A DNA stretch of 64,000 nucleotides. Source: Lachnospiraceae bacterium. GTDB lineage: Bacteria; Bacillota; Clostridia; Lachnospirales; Lachnospiraceae. Position 1 is the stretch's first letter; every line of letters begins with the position of its first letter. A program made the position numbers and the translations under genes. The stretch covers positions 1-64,000 of the forward strand of contig JAFXQK010000006.1 in NCBI GenBank assembly GCA_017527205.1, written 5' to 3'. The notes beneath the pieces are model-generated. The model saw only the letters and a program-made list of their open reading frames with translations. It was not told where the DNA came from and ran no database searches. Positions 1 through 8,919 of the stretch are shown piece after piece.

Positions 1-117
1 CTTACCAAGGTTGTACGGAACTATTACATTACAAGTCTTCGTAAAGTCATCTGCCTTACAGCCCAGATCCTCCGCAGACTGCTCCATCGCGATCCTAAGC
101 ATATCATTGTATGTCAT
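1..117 (-). CDS. N-terminal fragment of an uncharacterised protein, possibly GNAT family
   Basis: Only the first 39 codons are in the window; the rest lies to the left. The protein begins MTYNDMLRIAMEQSAEDLGC. Its ATG overlaps the stop of the upstream methyltransferase gene by four bases (ATGA), so translation is probably coupled. This start resembles acetyltransferase-like proteins I associate with Lachnospiraceae, but no catalytic part is visible, so the family is a guess. The coding status is well supported by the overlap and the uninterrupted frame. Confidence 0.6.
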   Translation of the reverse strand, partial: MTYNDMLRIAMEQSAEDLGCKADDFTKTCNVIVPYNLGK

Positions 118-1730
118 ATAAGTATCCCTCCGTCTAGAAGATGCTTCGCTTCATGAAGTTTGGACAATAAACATACCGTCTCCACGTGCACGGTCATTCC
201 AAACTGGTCCACGCCTCGGATCCGTTGGATCTCGTAACCTCCGGCGCAGAGGATTTTGAGGTCTCGGGCGAGGGTCGCGCTGTCGCAACTGACATAAACG
301 ATGCGAGAAGGATTCATTTTCAACATGGTTTCCAGGCAGGCATCATCACAGCCCTTGCGTGGCGGATCGACAACAATCACGTCGGGATGAAGCATGGAAG
401 TGCCTTCGAAAGATTTTTCCTTGACATTGTCTATCAATTTTCCTTCGTAGTAGGCCGGCAGCACTTCCTCGGCCTTACCGACAAAGAATCTGGCGTTGTC
501 AATGCCATTCCTTGCCGCATTTTCCCGCGCATCTAAAATAGCCTGTTCCACGATCTCTACGCCATAGACCTGCTTCGCCTTGCGCGCTAAAAAGAGGGAA
601 ATGGTACCAATGCCGCAATAGAGATCCCAGACGGTTTCATTACCAGTAAGGCCGGCATATTCAAGAGCTAAGCTGTATAATTTTTCCGTCTGCACGGGAT
701 TTACCTGATAGAAGGAAAGGGGTGAAATCTTGAAGGTTAAGGAATCCCCCGTAAAGGGATAATTCTCGGATTTCATATCTCGCACATGAATCATGTCAAA
801 GATCGTATCCTCGCCCCAGATAGTTCGCACCTCACGTCCAAGGATGACATTGGTGTTTTCAGCATTGAAATTCACGGAAATGCTTGTCATTCCGGGGATT
901 TTTGTCAAAGCATTGATGAGGCTCTCCTGCTTTGGCAGCCATTCCCTTTGCATGTCCTGCTTCGACTCCCGCTGTGTACTCTGCTTTGCATCGCTTTTAC
1001 TCACCTGTAATTTCCCAACACCGGTTCCTTTTCCAGTTATCTTTCCCTCTCCTTCGATCTTACGATTGATCACGATGCAGACCATGAGCTGCCCGCTGGT
1101 AAAGCCTTTTCGGATCAGCACGTGGCGCACAAGACCCTTCCCTGTTGTCTCGTCATAGGCGCTCACCTTGTTTTCTCGCATGTAATCTAAAATCTTTTCG
1201 AGAATCTCCTGATTCTCCGGTGCTCCCAAAAGGCAATTGGTATTTGCAATGATATCATGGGTGCGACCAGCGTAAAAGCCCGTAATCAGATTTCCATTCC
1301 GGTCCGTGCCTACAGGGTACTGCGCCTTATTCCGATAGTGCAGGGGCTCCTCCATGCCAATGATGGGCTCCATTTTCTCGTCAACGAAAGCAGGATCAAA
1401 ACCGCCGATCCTGATCAAATTTCCACGGATTTTTTGCTCTTTAAAATCGAGCTGCCTTTGATAATCAATGGCTTGAAGCTGGCAGCCGCCGCATTGTCTG
1501 TAAAACTTACAGGGCGGCAGAGCGCGAAAAGGAGAGGGCGTTTCCACCTTCTCCAATCTGGCGTAAGCATAATTTTTTTTACTTTTCATTATCTTCGCGG
1601 TCACGACGTCACCTGGCACGGAATCCTTGATAAATAACGTGAATCCATCCACCTTCCCGATGCCTTCGCCTTCCGTTCCAATATCTTCTATGGTCACCGT
1701 GACCATGTCATTTTTCTGATATTCTTTCAT
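114..1730 (-). CDS. rlmD: 23S rRNA (uracil-5-)-methyltransferase, RlmD/RumA type
   Basis: SAM-dependent enzyme of the TrmA/RumA family that makes 5-methyluridine in 23S rRNA. Residue numbers below count from an upstream in-frame ATG at 1754. A TRAM domain lies at about 16-70. Iron-sulphur cysteines are CKFYRQCGGC (82-91) and probably Cys174. The SAM loop is DLYCGIGTISL (377-387), followed by VDPPRKG and the catalytic cysteine in YVSCDSATLARDL. A Lys/Gln/Ser-rich insertion at about 234-278 makes it longer than usual. The upstream ATG at 1754 overlaps the AAGGAGG ribosome site, so the start is placed at 1730. The exact uridine target cannot be read from sequence. Confidence 0.93.
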   Translation of the reverse strand: MKEYQKNDMVTVTIEDIGTEGEGIGKVDGFTLFIKDSVPGDVVTAKIMKSKKNYAYARLEKVETPSPFRALPPCKFYRQCGGCQLQAIDYQRQLDFKEQKIRGNLIRIGGFDPAFVDEKMEPIIGMEEPLHYRNKAQYPVGTDRNGNLITGFYAGRTHDIIANTNCLLGAPENQEILEKILDYMRENKVSAYDETTGKGLVRHVLIRKGFTSGQLMVCIVINRKIEGEGKITGKGTGVGKLQVSKSDAKQSTQRESKQDMQREWLPKQESLINALTKIPGMTSISVNFNAENTNVILGREVRTIWGEDTIFDMIHVRDMKSENYPFTGDSLTFKISPLSFYQVNPVQTEKLYSLALEYAGLTGNETVWDLYCGIGTISLFLARKAKQVYGVEIVEQAILDARENAARNGIDNARFFVGKAEEVLPAYYEGKLIDNVKEKSFEGTSMLHPDVIVVDPPRKGCDDACLETMLKMNPSRIVYVSCDSATLARDLKILCAGGYEIQRIRGVDQFGMTVHVETVCLLSKLHEAKHLLDGGILI

Positions 1731-1859
1731 GCGTTCTCTTTTTGCCTCCTTCATAGACGCCCGTACTCTTGAAGAGGTATTTTCCTGCTAACTCTTTCTC
1801 GTTTTACCTCCCAAATGCGCGCTTATGCCTTGAAAGAGGTAATCATTCCTTCCAACACC

Positions 1860-2477
1860 TTACATAGATATGAAGATCGTTCCGATAAACAAAAATACCG
1901 TTAAGATCACTGCGATCAGATATCCCGTCAAAAAGGTTTTATTTTCGATATGGCGTTTCGCGATGACAATTCCCATGACAATTTCCAACAGGATCAATAA
2001 CAGGGTGATCAGCTTAAAGATCGCCCTTGGTTTGTATTGAAGATCTATATAATGGTCTTCGCCCAATGGAAAATGGATGTCCGCCTGCAAAATCCCTTCG
2101 ATGTCCCTTACTTTTGCATGGATTCTGGTTTGATATTTGGTCTTCAATTCTTTGGAAAGTCCCGCGATCTCTGCACCACTGGTCGAAACGGCATAACCAC
2201 TTTCATTAAAGCTGGTCTTGTGCCATTTTGTGCTGCCACGGACGATATAACCGTCGATCCCGTTTTCATTCTCTTTTAAGGCCAGAAAATAATGTTCCTT
2301 GCCGATCGGGATCAGCACGTTCAATCTGTGCGAAACCTCCAAGGTCTCCAATGCAAAATCCACGTTAACCGTATGTTGATCCTTGGTATTCCAGAGGTCA
2401 ATAATATCGACATAGATAACAATCAATCCACAGATCAATACTAAAAATGCAAAAATCCGTGTAATGCTCGTTTTCAT
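1860..2477 (-). CDS. small membrane protein of unknown function
   Basis: A 205-residue protein I do not recognise. It has an N-terminal hydrophobic segment (about 8-28), a polar central domain of about 120 residues, and two C-terminal membrane segments (about 153-172 and 183-203). This predicts an extracytoplasmic middle domain. It lies 47 bp downstream of the yhaM-like gene on the same strand and may share its transcript. No catalytic motif or lipobox is visible. Confidence 0.75.
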   Translation of the reverse strand: MKTSITRIFAFLVLICGLIVIYVDIIDLWNTKDQHTVNVDFALETLEVSHRLNVLIPIGKEHYFLALKENENGIDGYIVRGSTKWHKTSFNESGYAVSTSGAEIAGLSKELKTKYQTRIHAKVRDIEGILQADIHFPLGEDHYIDLQYKPRAIFKLITLLLILLEIVMGIVIAKRHIENKTFLTGYLIAVILTVFLFIGTIFISM

Positions 2478-2523
2478 TCCGCTTGCATCTCCCGTTTATC
2501 TCAAAGTATGACAAGGTTTTCTC

Positions 2524-3474
2524 TTAGAAATCAATCCTCGTCGCCTTCAGATTGGATTCAAACAGGCGGTTATAACCAAGCCACTCCAGATTGCCGGCAC
2601 TGCTATTTAGGATCTCTTTAAAGGTTTCCATCTTAGCATCCGTATCATCCGCATAATTCAGTGCAACGGCCTCCATCAGAGCGGGAAGCTTCGGGGAACC
2701 ATACTCATATTTTCCGTGATGCGCCAAAATGCAGTGCTGTACCTGAATCAGTAATGCATGCGGGAAATTCGGGATTTGTGCCGCCCTTTCTGCCACCATC
2801 TGCGAGCCCATGACGATATGTCCAAGGAACTGTCCGTCATCCGTATAGTCATTGGTTGGGAAAGCAGAGAGCTCCTTGACCTTTCCAATGTCATGGCACA
2901 TGGCCGCCGTCAAGAGCAAATCTCTTTTCAGCATGGGATAAGCCGTGCAGTAATAGTCACAAAGCTTGGTTACACTTAGGGTATGCTCCAAAAGGCCTCC
3001 GACAAAGCCATGATGCACGGCCTTTGCCGCTGATGAATTTCGAAAGGCCTTCGTAAACTCTTGATCCTGTACAAAAAAGCTCTCTAACAGCTGCTTTAAG
3101 TAGTTATTTTGAATGCTGCCGATCAGTCCAAGCAGCTCCTGGAACATGCCATCAATGTTTTTCTCACTCACGGGAAGGTAATTGGAGGGCTCATATTCTC
3201 CCTCGCGGCAGACGCGGATGCGTTTTACGTTGACCTGCAGCGCGCCCATAAAGCTATTAACCTCACCGACCACCTCAATATAATCCATGGCATCAAACTC
3301 GGCAATGCCTGGGTTGTTGGGATCCCAAACCTTCGCATCCATGGTCCCCGTCTTATCCTGTAAAATCACGTTCTCATAGTTTTTGCCATTTTTGGTTACG
3401 GCTGCTTGCTTGTGTTTACAAAGGTAGATGTCGCTGATGCGATCCCCTTCCTTGAGTTCATTCAAATACTTCAT
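2524..3474 (-). CDS. yhaM: 3'-5' exoribonuclease, YhaM family (OB fold + HD domain)
   Basis: A 316-residue RNA-processing enzyme of the YhaM/CBF1 family. The N-terminal OB fold (about 1-105) contains the start LKEGDRISDIYLCK and VILQDKTGTMDAKVWD. The HD phosphohydrolase domain follows, with metal ligands in LLEHTLSVTKL, AAMCHDIGKVKEL and ILAHHGKYEYGSP, then NYADDTDAKME. Length and domain order are those of Bacillus YhaM. The protein should act in the cytoplasm on single-stranded RNA. The HtrA-like gene lies just upstream (30 bp gap), so they are probably co-transcribed. Confidence 0.93.
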   Translation of the reverse strand: MKYLNELKEGDRISDIYLCKHKQAAVTKNGKNYENVILQDKTGTMDAKVWDPNNPGIAEFDAMDYIEVVGEVNSFMGALQVNVKRIRVCREGEYEPSNYLPVSEKNIDGMFQELLGLIGSIQNNYLKQLLESFFVQDQEFTKAFRNSSAAKAVHHGFVGGLLEHTLSVTKLCDYYCTAYPMLKRDLLLTAAMCHDIGKVKELSAFPTNDYTDDGQFLGHIVMGSQMVAERAAQIPNFPHALLIQVQHCILAHHGKYEYGSPKLPALMEAVALNYADDTDAKMETFKEILNSSAGNLEWLGYNRLFESNLKATRIDF

Positions 3475-3504
3475 GTCATTTTCCTTTCCGTCTAAGCTTA
3501 CTTT

Positions 3505-4890
3505 CTATTTTAATTCTCCGAGCGTTACGTCGACACGCATTTCCTTGTAGCCATTGGGCGCGGACCGCATGATCGTAACTTGAACCTCGGTCTCCGGATT
3601 CTTAATGTTCATAAAGGACACGTAATCCGAAAAGTTATTGATGGCATATTCATCCATCTGTGTAATGACGTCACCCTTTTGAATGCCGGCCCTCATGGCT
3701 GGGGAATCCAGCTCCACGTCCTTGACATAGGTTCCGTAGGGTACGTGCAGCTCTTCATGAATGCCAACGCTGACTGCGGTTCCGTAGATGCCCAGATAAG
3801 AAAAAGGCTGGTCATTGGAGAGCTTTTCCATTCTCTTTTTCAGATCTGTGATACCATATGCCGTGATCAGATTTTCCATGCCATCCACAGAATGATCATG
3901 GGTAATGATGCCAATGAATTGGCCATAAAGATTAAACAGCACGCCATCTGCAACAGGACTTCCGACAATGTCCGTCTGTAGCAGCTTATAGGTGACGTCC
4001 TCCTCTGATACCACGCCGGAAGAGGAGGTGATCACGCCATAACCCATGGAATTCACGGTACCCATGGGGCAACCGAGGGCAATGACGGGCGTACCAATCA
4101 AATTGCTCTGGCTGGAAGACCCCGGCTTTGCTATGGCGATGGTTTCCTCAAGGAAGTTTTCAGGAAGCGCTTCGATCTGTACGGTAACCACGGCAAGTCC
4201 GCTGCTAGGATCCTTGCGCTTGAATTCCGCGACCGTCTCCGCACCATTACAGAAGGTAACGTTGAGCCTCTGGGCGTTTGCCAAGGGAGCATAATTTGTC
4301 AAAATCAGGAGCTCCTTTGTGTTGTTGAAAATAATGATGCCAGAGGATTTATTGGTGCTCTCATTGACGTCATTAAACCAATCCACTCTGGAGGTAATGC
4401 CCGTCAGGGTAACCATGGACTTCTGTAGATTTTTGGCGTACTCGGTCATGGCGGCATACATTTGCCGATAGTTGACGACGCCAAGCTTCATCTCGGAAAG
4501 AATTTCCTGAATCTGCTCCTCCGTAAGTCCCTCATTTTGCACCTTTGTATTTGGATCGTCAGGATCCGTGGTTTCCTCCGTTCCATCTCCCACGGAGCTG
4601 CTTTCCTCGGTCGGATCCATCATGCTAATGCTCTCTAGTAGCATTTCCTCTGGTGACATTTCCTCAGTTTCCTCCGGAAAATAAACCTTCGGAAGCTCCT
4701 CCTCCGGATTCATCCAGCCATTCAGCACAGGCTCTAAACCTAAGAACGTAAAGCATGCCACCAGACCAAAAATCACCGCCATCGCTGCCGTCATCAGCAT
4801 GCGACGGATGAGCTTCGCCTTGTTGATGGGCCGCTCCTTTATTTTTTCGATCATAAAATCACTTTTGACGTTTGGATCTTTTTCTGACAT
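3505..4890 (-). CDS. HtrA/DegP-like membrane protein with PDZ domain, predicted catalytically dead
   Basis: A 461-residue protein with a cytosolic N-terminus, one membrane segment (about 31-52), an acidic Glu/Ser/Thr linker (60-120), a trypsin-like fold (about 150-350) and a PDZ domain (about 367-460). All three catalytic positions look substituted. The expected TNxHV is TNYAPL (198-203), the expected DxDLAV is PSSGLAVV (228-235), and the GNSGGP nucleophile loop is VGSPVADGVLFN (309-320). The scaffold and PDZ region are otherwise well preserved. It is probably a binding or sensing pseudoprotease rather than a protease. It lies directly upstream of yhaM. Confidence 0.85.
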   Translation of the reverse strand: MSEKDPNVKSDFMIEKIKERPINKAKLIRRMLMTAAMAVIFGLVACFTFLGLEPVLNGWMNPEEELPKVYFPEETEEMSPEEMLLESISMMDPTEESSSVGDGTEETTDPDDPNTKVQNEGLTEEQIQEILSEMKLGVVNYRQMYAAMTEYAKNLQKSMVTLTGITSRVDWFNDVNESTNKSSGIIIFNNTKELLILTNYAPLANAQRLNVTFCNGAETVAEFKRKDPSSGLAVVTVQIEALPENFLEETIAIAKPGSSSQSNLIGTPVIALGCPMGTVNSMGYGVITSSSGVVSEEDVTYKLLQTDIVGSPVADGVLFNLYGQFIGIITHDHSVDGMENLITAYGITDLKKRMEKLSNDQPFSYLGIYGTAVSVGIHEELHVPYGTYVKDVELDSPAMRAGIQKGDVITQMDEYAINNFSDYVSFMNIKNPETEVQVTIMRSAPNGYKEMRVDVTLGELK

Positions 4891-4987
4891 AGGCTACCCT
4901 CCAAATCTATACACAAGTATATCGAAAGAGCGGGCAAAAGTAAAGGGCTTTCCAATTGCTCGGAAAGCCCTCAAAGCTTATGATTTC

Positions 4988-6994
4988 TTACGTTTCATCG
5001 TTTGACTTCGTTTCTTCTGTTGTTTTTCCTTTCGTTTCGCCATTTCCCCTGTTCTTTTGACGATTGTTCTTGCCGTCAGTGTTTCCCTCAAAGCTTCCGT
5101 CGGTGCTTCCCTCTTGACTTCCCTTTCGTTCAGGCATTCCTTCAAAATTCCCGTTCAAGCCTCCCGGGAAATTCGGCGCTCCCTCAAAATTCCCATTAAA
5201 ATCTCCCGGGAAATTCGGCGCTCCCTCAAAGCTTCCGTCAAAGCCCTCCGGCATTCCCTCGAAGCTTCCGCCAAAGCCCTCTGGCTGACCTTCAAAGTTC
5301 CCGCGCTGACCACCCTCATTAGGGGTTCCGAAGTTGCCGCGATTGCCTCTGCCGCCAAAGCCGCCCATACCGCCAAAGCCATTCGACTGGCCATAAAGCA
5401 GCTGCTCCAGCGTAAATTCCTTGGACTCACTTCCTGCCGTCAGCGTATAGGTCTCTCCCTGCTTCATCAAAGGACTGCTGACAAGAACGGTGGCAAATCT
5501 TCTGGCCGCGGTCAGACTCACGATGACATTGCCCTTGCTGTCCGTAAGCTGTACGGTTTCCCCTGCATTATGCGTGGAGGAAAGGGTTACGAGAGCACTT
5601 CCCTGCGTGCTGTTCGAGAAATTCATCGCCATGCCGTTGGAACCGATGGCGATCAGGGTACCGCCCGTGATTTCTGCCTTACCATCATAATCCAGCGCGC
5701 CATTTCCACTGTTTTCGGGACCGTTGACATAAATCTCGCCGCCCGTTACGTAAATCGCTCCGTTCGAATCTAGGCCATCCCCCTTCGCATCAACGACGAC
5801 CTTACCGCCGGATATCAGGAGATAGACATTTGTGATACTGTTACTCGTCTTTTCACGATTGGTATCTTCTTCCTTTGAAGAATTCGTATTACCTTCGTTG
5901 CCCTGACTACCATAAAAGCCTTGACCACCCTTGAAATTCTGACCGCCTCCGAAACCGAAGCTGTCACCGCTGCCATCCGTGGCATTAATTCCGTCATCGC
6001 TTGCGCTGACCTGAATGTCGCCGCCTGCGATTTCAACGATTGCCGCCTCAATTCCTTCCTCACATTTCTGGACGTCAATGGTTCCACCTGCGATCAAAAC
6101 TCTGGACTCTCCATGGATGCCGTCGTCATCAGCCAAAATGGTGATGGTACCGCCTGCAATATAAACATATCCCTTGTCCGCATCCTCATCATTTCCGGAG
6201 TGTAAACCATCCTCCACGCATGTTATGGTAAGCTTACCGTCCAAGATCCGAATGCTGTCCTTTCCGGAAATGCCATGATCCCCTGCGGTTACGACATAGG
6301 TGCCGCTCGTGATCTTTAGGTCATCCTTAGAAACGATGCCATGTCCCTTTTCGGAGCTGACGGTCAGAGTTCCATTGCCGTTTAGCGTAAGGTCACACTT
6401 GGAATAGATGGCTCCGTCGATATTATTGTCATCAATGGCCTGAAAATCACCCGTGTTTATGATTTGATTGCTGCTGCCCTCTGCCATGGTAAGAAAGATC
6501 TTGTCAGCCGTCTTTCCATAAATAGCCGCCGTGCCTGTCTGCTTTAAGGTCACGTTATCCAGAATTAGCTGCACCTTCGCGTCCTCGGCAGCCTCAATCC
6601 GAATAGAACCATTATAGCTGCCACGAAGAAGATAGCTCCCTGCCTCCTCGATGAGGATCGTACCGTCTTCTATTGTCACTCCCGCTCCGCTACATTCTGC
6701 CGCATCCCCATTCAGCGTAATCAAAATGCATTCCGACTCATTATAATCGGTTTTGGAATCGCGCTCGGTAAACATGTCGCTAATGTCAAGGGTGGTCACT
6801 TCTACGCCACTTGACGAAGCGCTATAATTGGCAGTGCTCACCTGCTGAGAGCTTTGCGTCTGCGCCTCCGCGCCAGTACTCGTCGTCCCTCCCAGTTCAT
6901 TTGCGGAGGTACAGCCGCTCAGCAGCATTGCCGTAGAAAGAATCATAACTGCCAAGGTCTTTGAAAATCTACGCACTAAATATTTTTTCTTCAT
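4988..6994 (-). CDS. carbohydrate-binding lipoprotein, Cthe_2159-like beta-helix
   Basis: A secreted lipoprotein of about 668 residues. A Lys/Arg-rich start leads to the lipobox MLLSGC. Repeating short beta-strands (AAIYG, GHGIVSK, DGIHG, EGIEAA, DDGINATDG, GDGLDSN) suggest the parallel beta-helix of the Cthe_2159 polysaccharide-binding family. The C-terminal 130 residues are Gly/Asn/Phe/Glu-rich, with repeats such as GSFEGMPEGFDG and EGAPNFPG, then a Lys/Asn/Glu tail. The ATG at 6994 has AAAAGGAGAT in front; an earlier in-frame ATG at 7039 does not. It is the last gene of the VTC/DUF4956 cluster. The ligand is unknown. Confidence 0.88.
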   Translation of the reverse strand: MKKKYLVRRFSKTLAVMILSTAMLLSGCTSANELGGTTSTGAEAQTQSSQQVSTANYSASSSGVEVTTLDISDMFTERDSKTDYNESECILITLNGDAAECSGAGVTIEDGTILIEEAGSYLLRGSYNGSIRIEAAEDAKVQLILDNVTLKQTGTAAIYGKTADKIFLTMAEGSSNQIINTGDFQAIDDNNIDGAIYSKCDLTLNGNGTLTVSSEKGHGIVSKDDLKITSGTYVVTAGDHGISGKDSIRILDGKLTITCVEDGLHSGNDEDADKGYVYIAGGTITILADDDGIHGESRVLIAGGTIDVQKCEEGIEAAIVEIAGGDIQVSASDDGINATDGSGDSFGFGGGQNFKGGQGFYGSQGNEGNTNSSKEEDTNREKTSNSITNVYLLISGGKVVVDAKGDGLDSNGAIYVTGGEIYVNGPENSGNGALDYDGKAEITGGTLIAIGSNGMAMNFSNSTQGSALVTLSSTHNAGETVQLTDSKGNVIVSLTAARRFATVLVSSPLMKQGETYTLTAGSESKEFTLEQLLYGQSNGFGGMGGFGGRGNRGNFGTPNEGGQRGNFEGQPEGFGGSFEGMPEGFDGSFEGAPNFPGDFNGNFEGAPNFPGGLNGNFEGMPERKGSQEGSTDGSFEGNTDGKNNRQKNRGNGETKGKTTEETKSNDET

Positions 6995-7074
6995 CTTTTT
7001 ATCTCCTTTTTCAACTCTTAAAATCTCTTCTTTTCGCATTCTTAAAGCGCTTTGCGAGTATTCTTTCTTTCCTT

Positions 7075-7773
7075 TTACAGTTCCGTCTGCAGGGTCTTAT
7101 CCCGTTTGGAAAGGGAAATTTCCAGATTTCCGTTTCTCGTGCGGAGCTTATCCAAAAACTCCTTTTCCTTCCCTATTTCCTTGAGGGTAATACTATAGGT
7201 CAGCTTAAAAAGGCTTCCCATGTTAGTTGTCTTGACGTTTGTCAGCTCATGCTCCGAGGTGTACTGCTCCATAAATTCCTCAAATACCGTCTCATAATCC
7301 AGATTCTCCGGTATGGTGATATGCAAGGTTTTTTCCTGTGGCAGATTTTTCATCGTTCCGATGCCCAGCTTCACGTAAAGGAGCATGACAATGCTCATCA
7401 CTACCGTAAACAAAAAGGCATATCCGATATAGCCCATTCCTAAGATTAAGCCTGCACCCATCGCAAGGAAGATAGCACAGATCTCTTTTGCATTTCCGGG
7501 GGCAGAGCGGAATCTTACAAGGCTAAAGGCTCCCGCGACTGCGATTCCTGCGCCGACGTTTCCGTTGACCATCATGATGACCACGCAGACCACGGCGGGT
7601 AAGATTGCCAGGGATAAGAAAAAGCTTTGCGTGTGACTTGTCCTGTAGGTCGAAACCATTGCCAGGAACAATCCTATGACAAGCGCCGCCCCTAAGCAAA
7701 GGATGAAATCTCCAACCTGTAAAGCAGCCGTACTGGTTGCCGTGTCAAATACTCCCTGAAATAACGTATTCAT
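7075..7773 (-). CDS. DUF4956 family membrane protein
   Basis: A 232-residue membrane protein with four or five hydrophobic segments in the first 130 residues and a soluble C-terminal domain (about 140-232). The stretch GNVGAGIAVAGAFSLVRFRS, with SAPGNAKEI after it, is characteristic of DUF4956. Its function is not established. The family commonly sits next to VTC polyphosphate-polymerase-domain genes, as here: the VTC gene is 70 bp upstream and the carbohydrate-binding lipoprotein 80 bp downstream. I infer it is a membrane partner of that small operon. Confidence 0.9.
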   Translation of the reverse strand: MNTLFQGVFDTATSTAALQVGDFILCLGAALVIGLFLAMVSTYRTSHTQSFFLSLAILPAVVCVVIMMVNGNVGAGIAVAGAFSLVRFRSAPGNAKEICAIFLAMGAGLILGMGYIGYAFLFTVVMSIVMLLYVKLGIGTMKNLPQEKTLHITIPENLDYETVFEEFMEQYTSEHELTNVKTTNMGSLFKLTYSITLKEIGKEKEFLDKLRTRNGNLEISLSKRDKTLQTEL

Positions 7774-7843
7774 TTTATTGTCCTCCTAATTTAATCCTCT
7801 TGTAATGGTTTGCTTCCATTCTTCTTATGAGAATGTTTTTATG

Positions 7844-8536
7844 TTATCCCGCACATTTTTGCTGATAGGCGCTTCCATATTTGGAAAAGGAGGTCTGAAA
7901 GATTCCTAATTCCGAAAGCCCCCTTGCCAGCCAAAGCGGCATCGCCCCGCCAACCTTAATCTCCGCCAAGGTCTGATCCTTCTTAAGAAGCGCCTGTCCA
8001 TAGGGCTTGCTTCTAAGGTTCAGCTCCGTCTCTCTCCACAATATGTTTTCATCGAAGGTAATGCGAAGATCCGATCCATCCAGATCATAAAAGGCTTCCC
8101 GCTCATAGGAGATGACCATCGCCGGAATGAGTCTGCGGTAAAAGGTCTTAAAATAATCAATCTCCTCCGTGATCTGATCCGATTTCGGTAAGGGCTTGTT
8201 TTGGAGGAAGTATTCCTCCGCCTCCCGTTCGGTAGTGCTGGTTCTTCTCTTATAAACGATGCCATCATATTTTTTCTTAAGCTCCACGAAGACAATGCCG
8301 TCGCTTGTCGTCGTGCCGTAGCTACGGAGCCTTAGCTTTTCCTTATAGGCCGGTTTTTCCAAAGATCTTTGAATCAATAAATAATCGGGTGTGTCATAAT
8401 AGACATTCATGATCGTCGTTCTGCCATATTGATCCAGCGCCATGTGCGGCTCCATGATCTGAAGCAGGCCCTGCTTTTGCTCTGCGGTCAGCATATATTT
8501 TAATTCATATCTTTTGAACGTATCTTGATAACTCAT
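7844..8536 (-). CDS. VTC-domain protein (polyphosphate polymerase-like)
   Basis: A 230-residue protein consisting almost entirely of a VTC domain, the tunnel-fold catalytic domain of polyphosphate polymerases. Typical basic strands are visible: RYELKYMLT near the N-terminus, YKEKLRLRSYG, IVFVELKKK and VYKRR. Acidic metal-binding strands include EEIDYF and LRITFDENI, and the end is SKYGSAY. No membrane segment is seen, so it would act at the membrane through the DUF4956 partner. Whether it makes polyphosphate in this organism is inferred from the family. It heads an operon preceded by TTTAAGG-like direct repeats. Confidence 0.9.
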   Translation of the reverse strand: MSYQDTFKRYELKYMLTAEQKQGLLQIMEPHMALDQYGRTTIMNVYYDTPDYLLIQRSLEKPAYKEKLRLRSYGTTTSDGIVFVELKKKYDGIVYKRRTSTTEREAEEYFLQNKPLPKSDQITEEIDYFKTFYRRLIPAMVISYEREAFYDLDGSDLRITFDENILWRETELNLRSKPYGQALLKKDQTLAEIKVGGAMPLWLARGLSELGIFQTSFSKYGSAYQQKCAG

Positions 8537-8556
8537 GGCATTTCCTCCTTATTAGA

Positions 8557-8569
8557 ATCGCTTCGCGAT
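8557..8569. repeat. GAA-loop mini-hairpin in the VTC gene leader
   Basis: Reading the minus strand, ATCGC-GAA-GCGAT is a perfect 5-bp stem closed by a GAA loop, just upstream of the ribosome site AAGGAGG. The same GCGAAGC core recurs in the 131-bp repeats before mutS2 and after mutS2 (14563-14569). Confidence 0.6.
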
Positions 8570-8619
8570 GGTTTGCCAGGCCCTGTTTGGCTTTTCTGGT
8601 TCTCATTGTAACAAGTCAA

Positions 8620-8660
8620 CCTAAAACGAAGCTTAAGTTTTCCCTTAAATGAACCATAAG
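8620..8660 (-). promoter_or_regulatory. four phased direct repeats, probable OmpR-type regulator sites
   Basis: On the plus strand CCTAAAA (8620), GCTTAAG (8631), CCTTAAA (8643) and CCATAAG (8654) follow each other at 11, 12 and 11 bp. On the minus strand they read as TTTAAGG-like heptamers upstream of the VTC gene. OmpR/PhoB-family regulators typically bind heptamers at 11-bp spacing. The same motif pair precedes the adjacent response-regulator gene (11093-11110). A possible -10 (TACAAT on the minus strand) lies just downstream. Binding is inferred. Confidence 0.55.
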
Positions 8661-8690
8661 TTTTCTTTTTTTGTAAATCATTTGATACCT

Positions 8691-8731
8691 AATACCACCT
8701 ATCATCATCGAATATTACATTAGGTGGTAAT
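8691..8731. repeat. TACCACCTA palindrome, copy 1
   Basis: TACCACCTA and its inverse TAGGTGGTA enclose about 20 bp. The same arms recur at 8811-8856, and a shorter related dyad (AAATTACC / GGTAATTT) lies between at 8751-8795. Together with the phased heptamers and the GAA hairpin these fill the 383-bp gap between the VTC operon and the histidine kinase gene. No gene is seen there. Confidence 0.6.
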
Positions 8732-8810
8732 TATGCAGGTTTATGAAAGGAAATTACCACTAGAAATAGCATCCCTTAGAAATAAGCGGTAATTTTGCGA
8801 TGAAGGTACA

Positions 8811-8856
8811 AAAAAATACCACCTAGGAAGATGACATATCCTCTTAGGTGGTAATT
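8811..8856 (-). terminator. Rho-independent terminator of the kinase/regulator operon
   Basis: On the minus strand, ATACCACCTA pairs with TAGGTGGTAT across a 20-nt loop and is followed by seven T. It lies about 65 bp after the histidine kinase stop codon. The stem is the second copy of the TACCACCTA palindrome. Confidence 0.75.
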
Positions 8857-8919
8857 AATTGTAGAATCGTTCTGGCAAACGCGTCTTTTCGTCTATGTTT
8901 TCAAATAGGAATCCGACGA

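Noticed and set aside
5057..5773. 238-codon frame opposite the beta-helix lipoprotein gene
   Set aside because: Arises from the Gly/Asn/Phe-rich repeat of the real gene read on the other strand.
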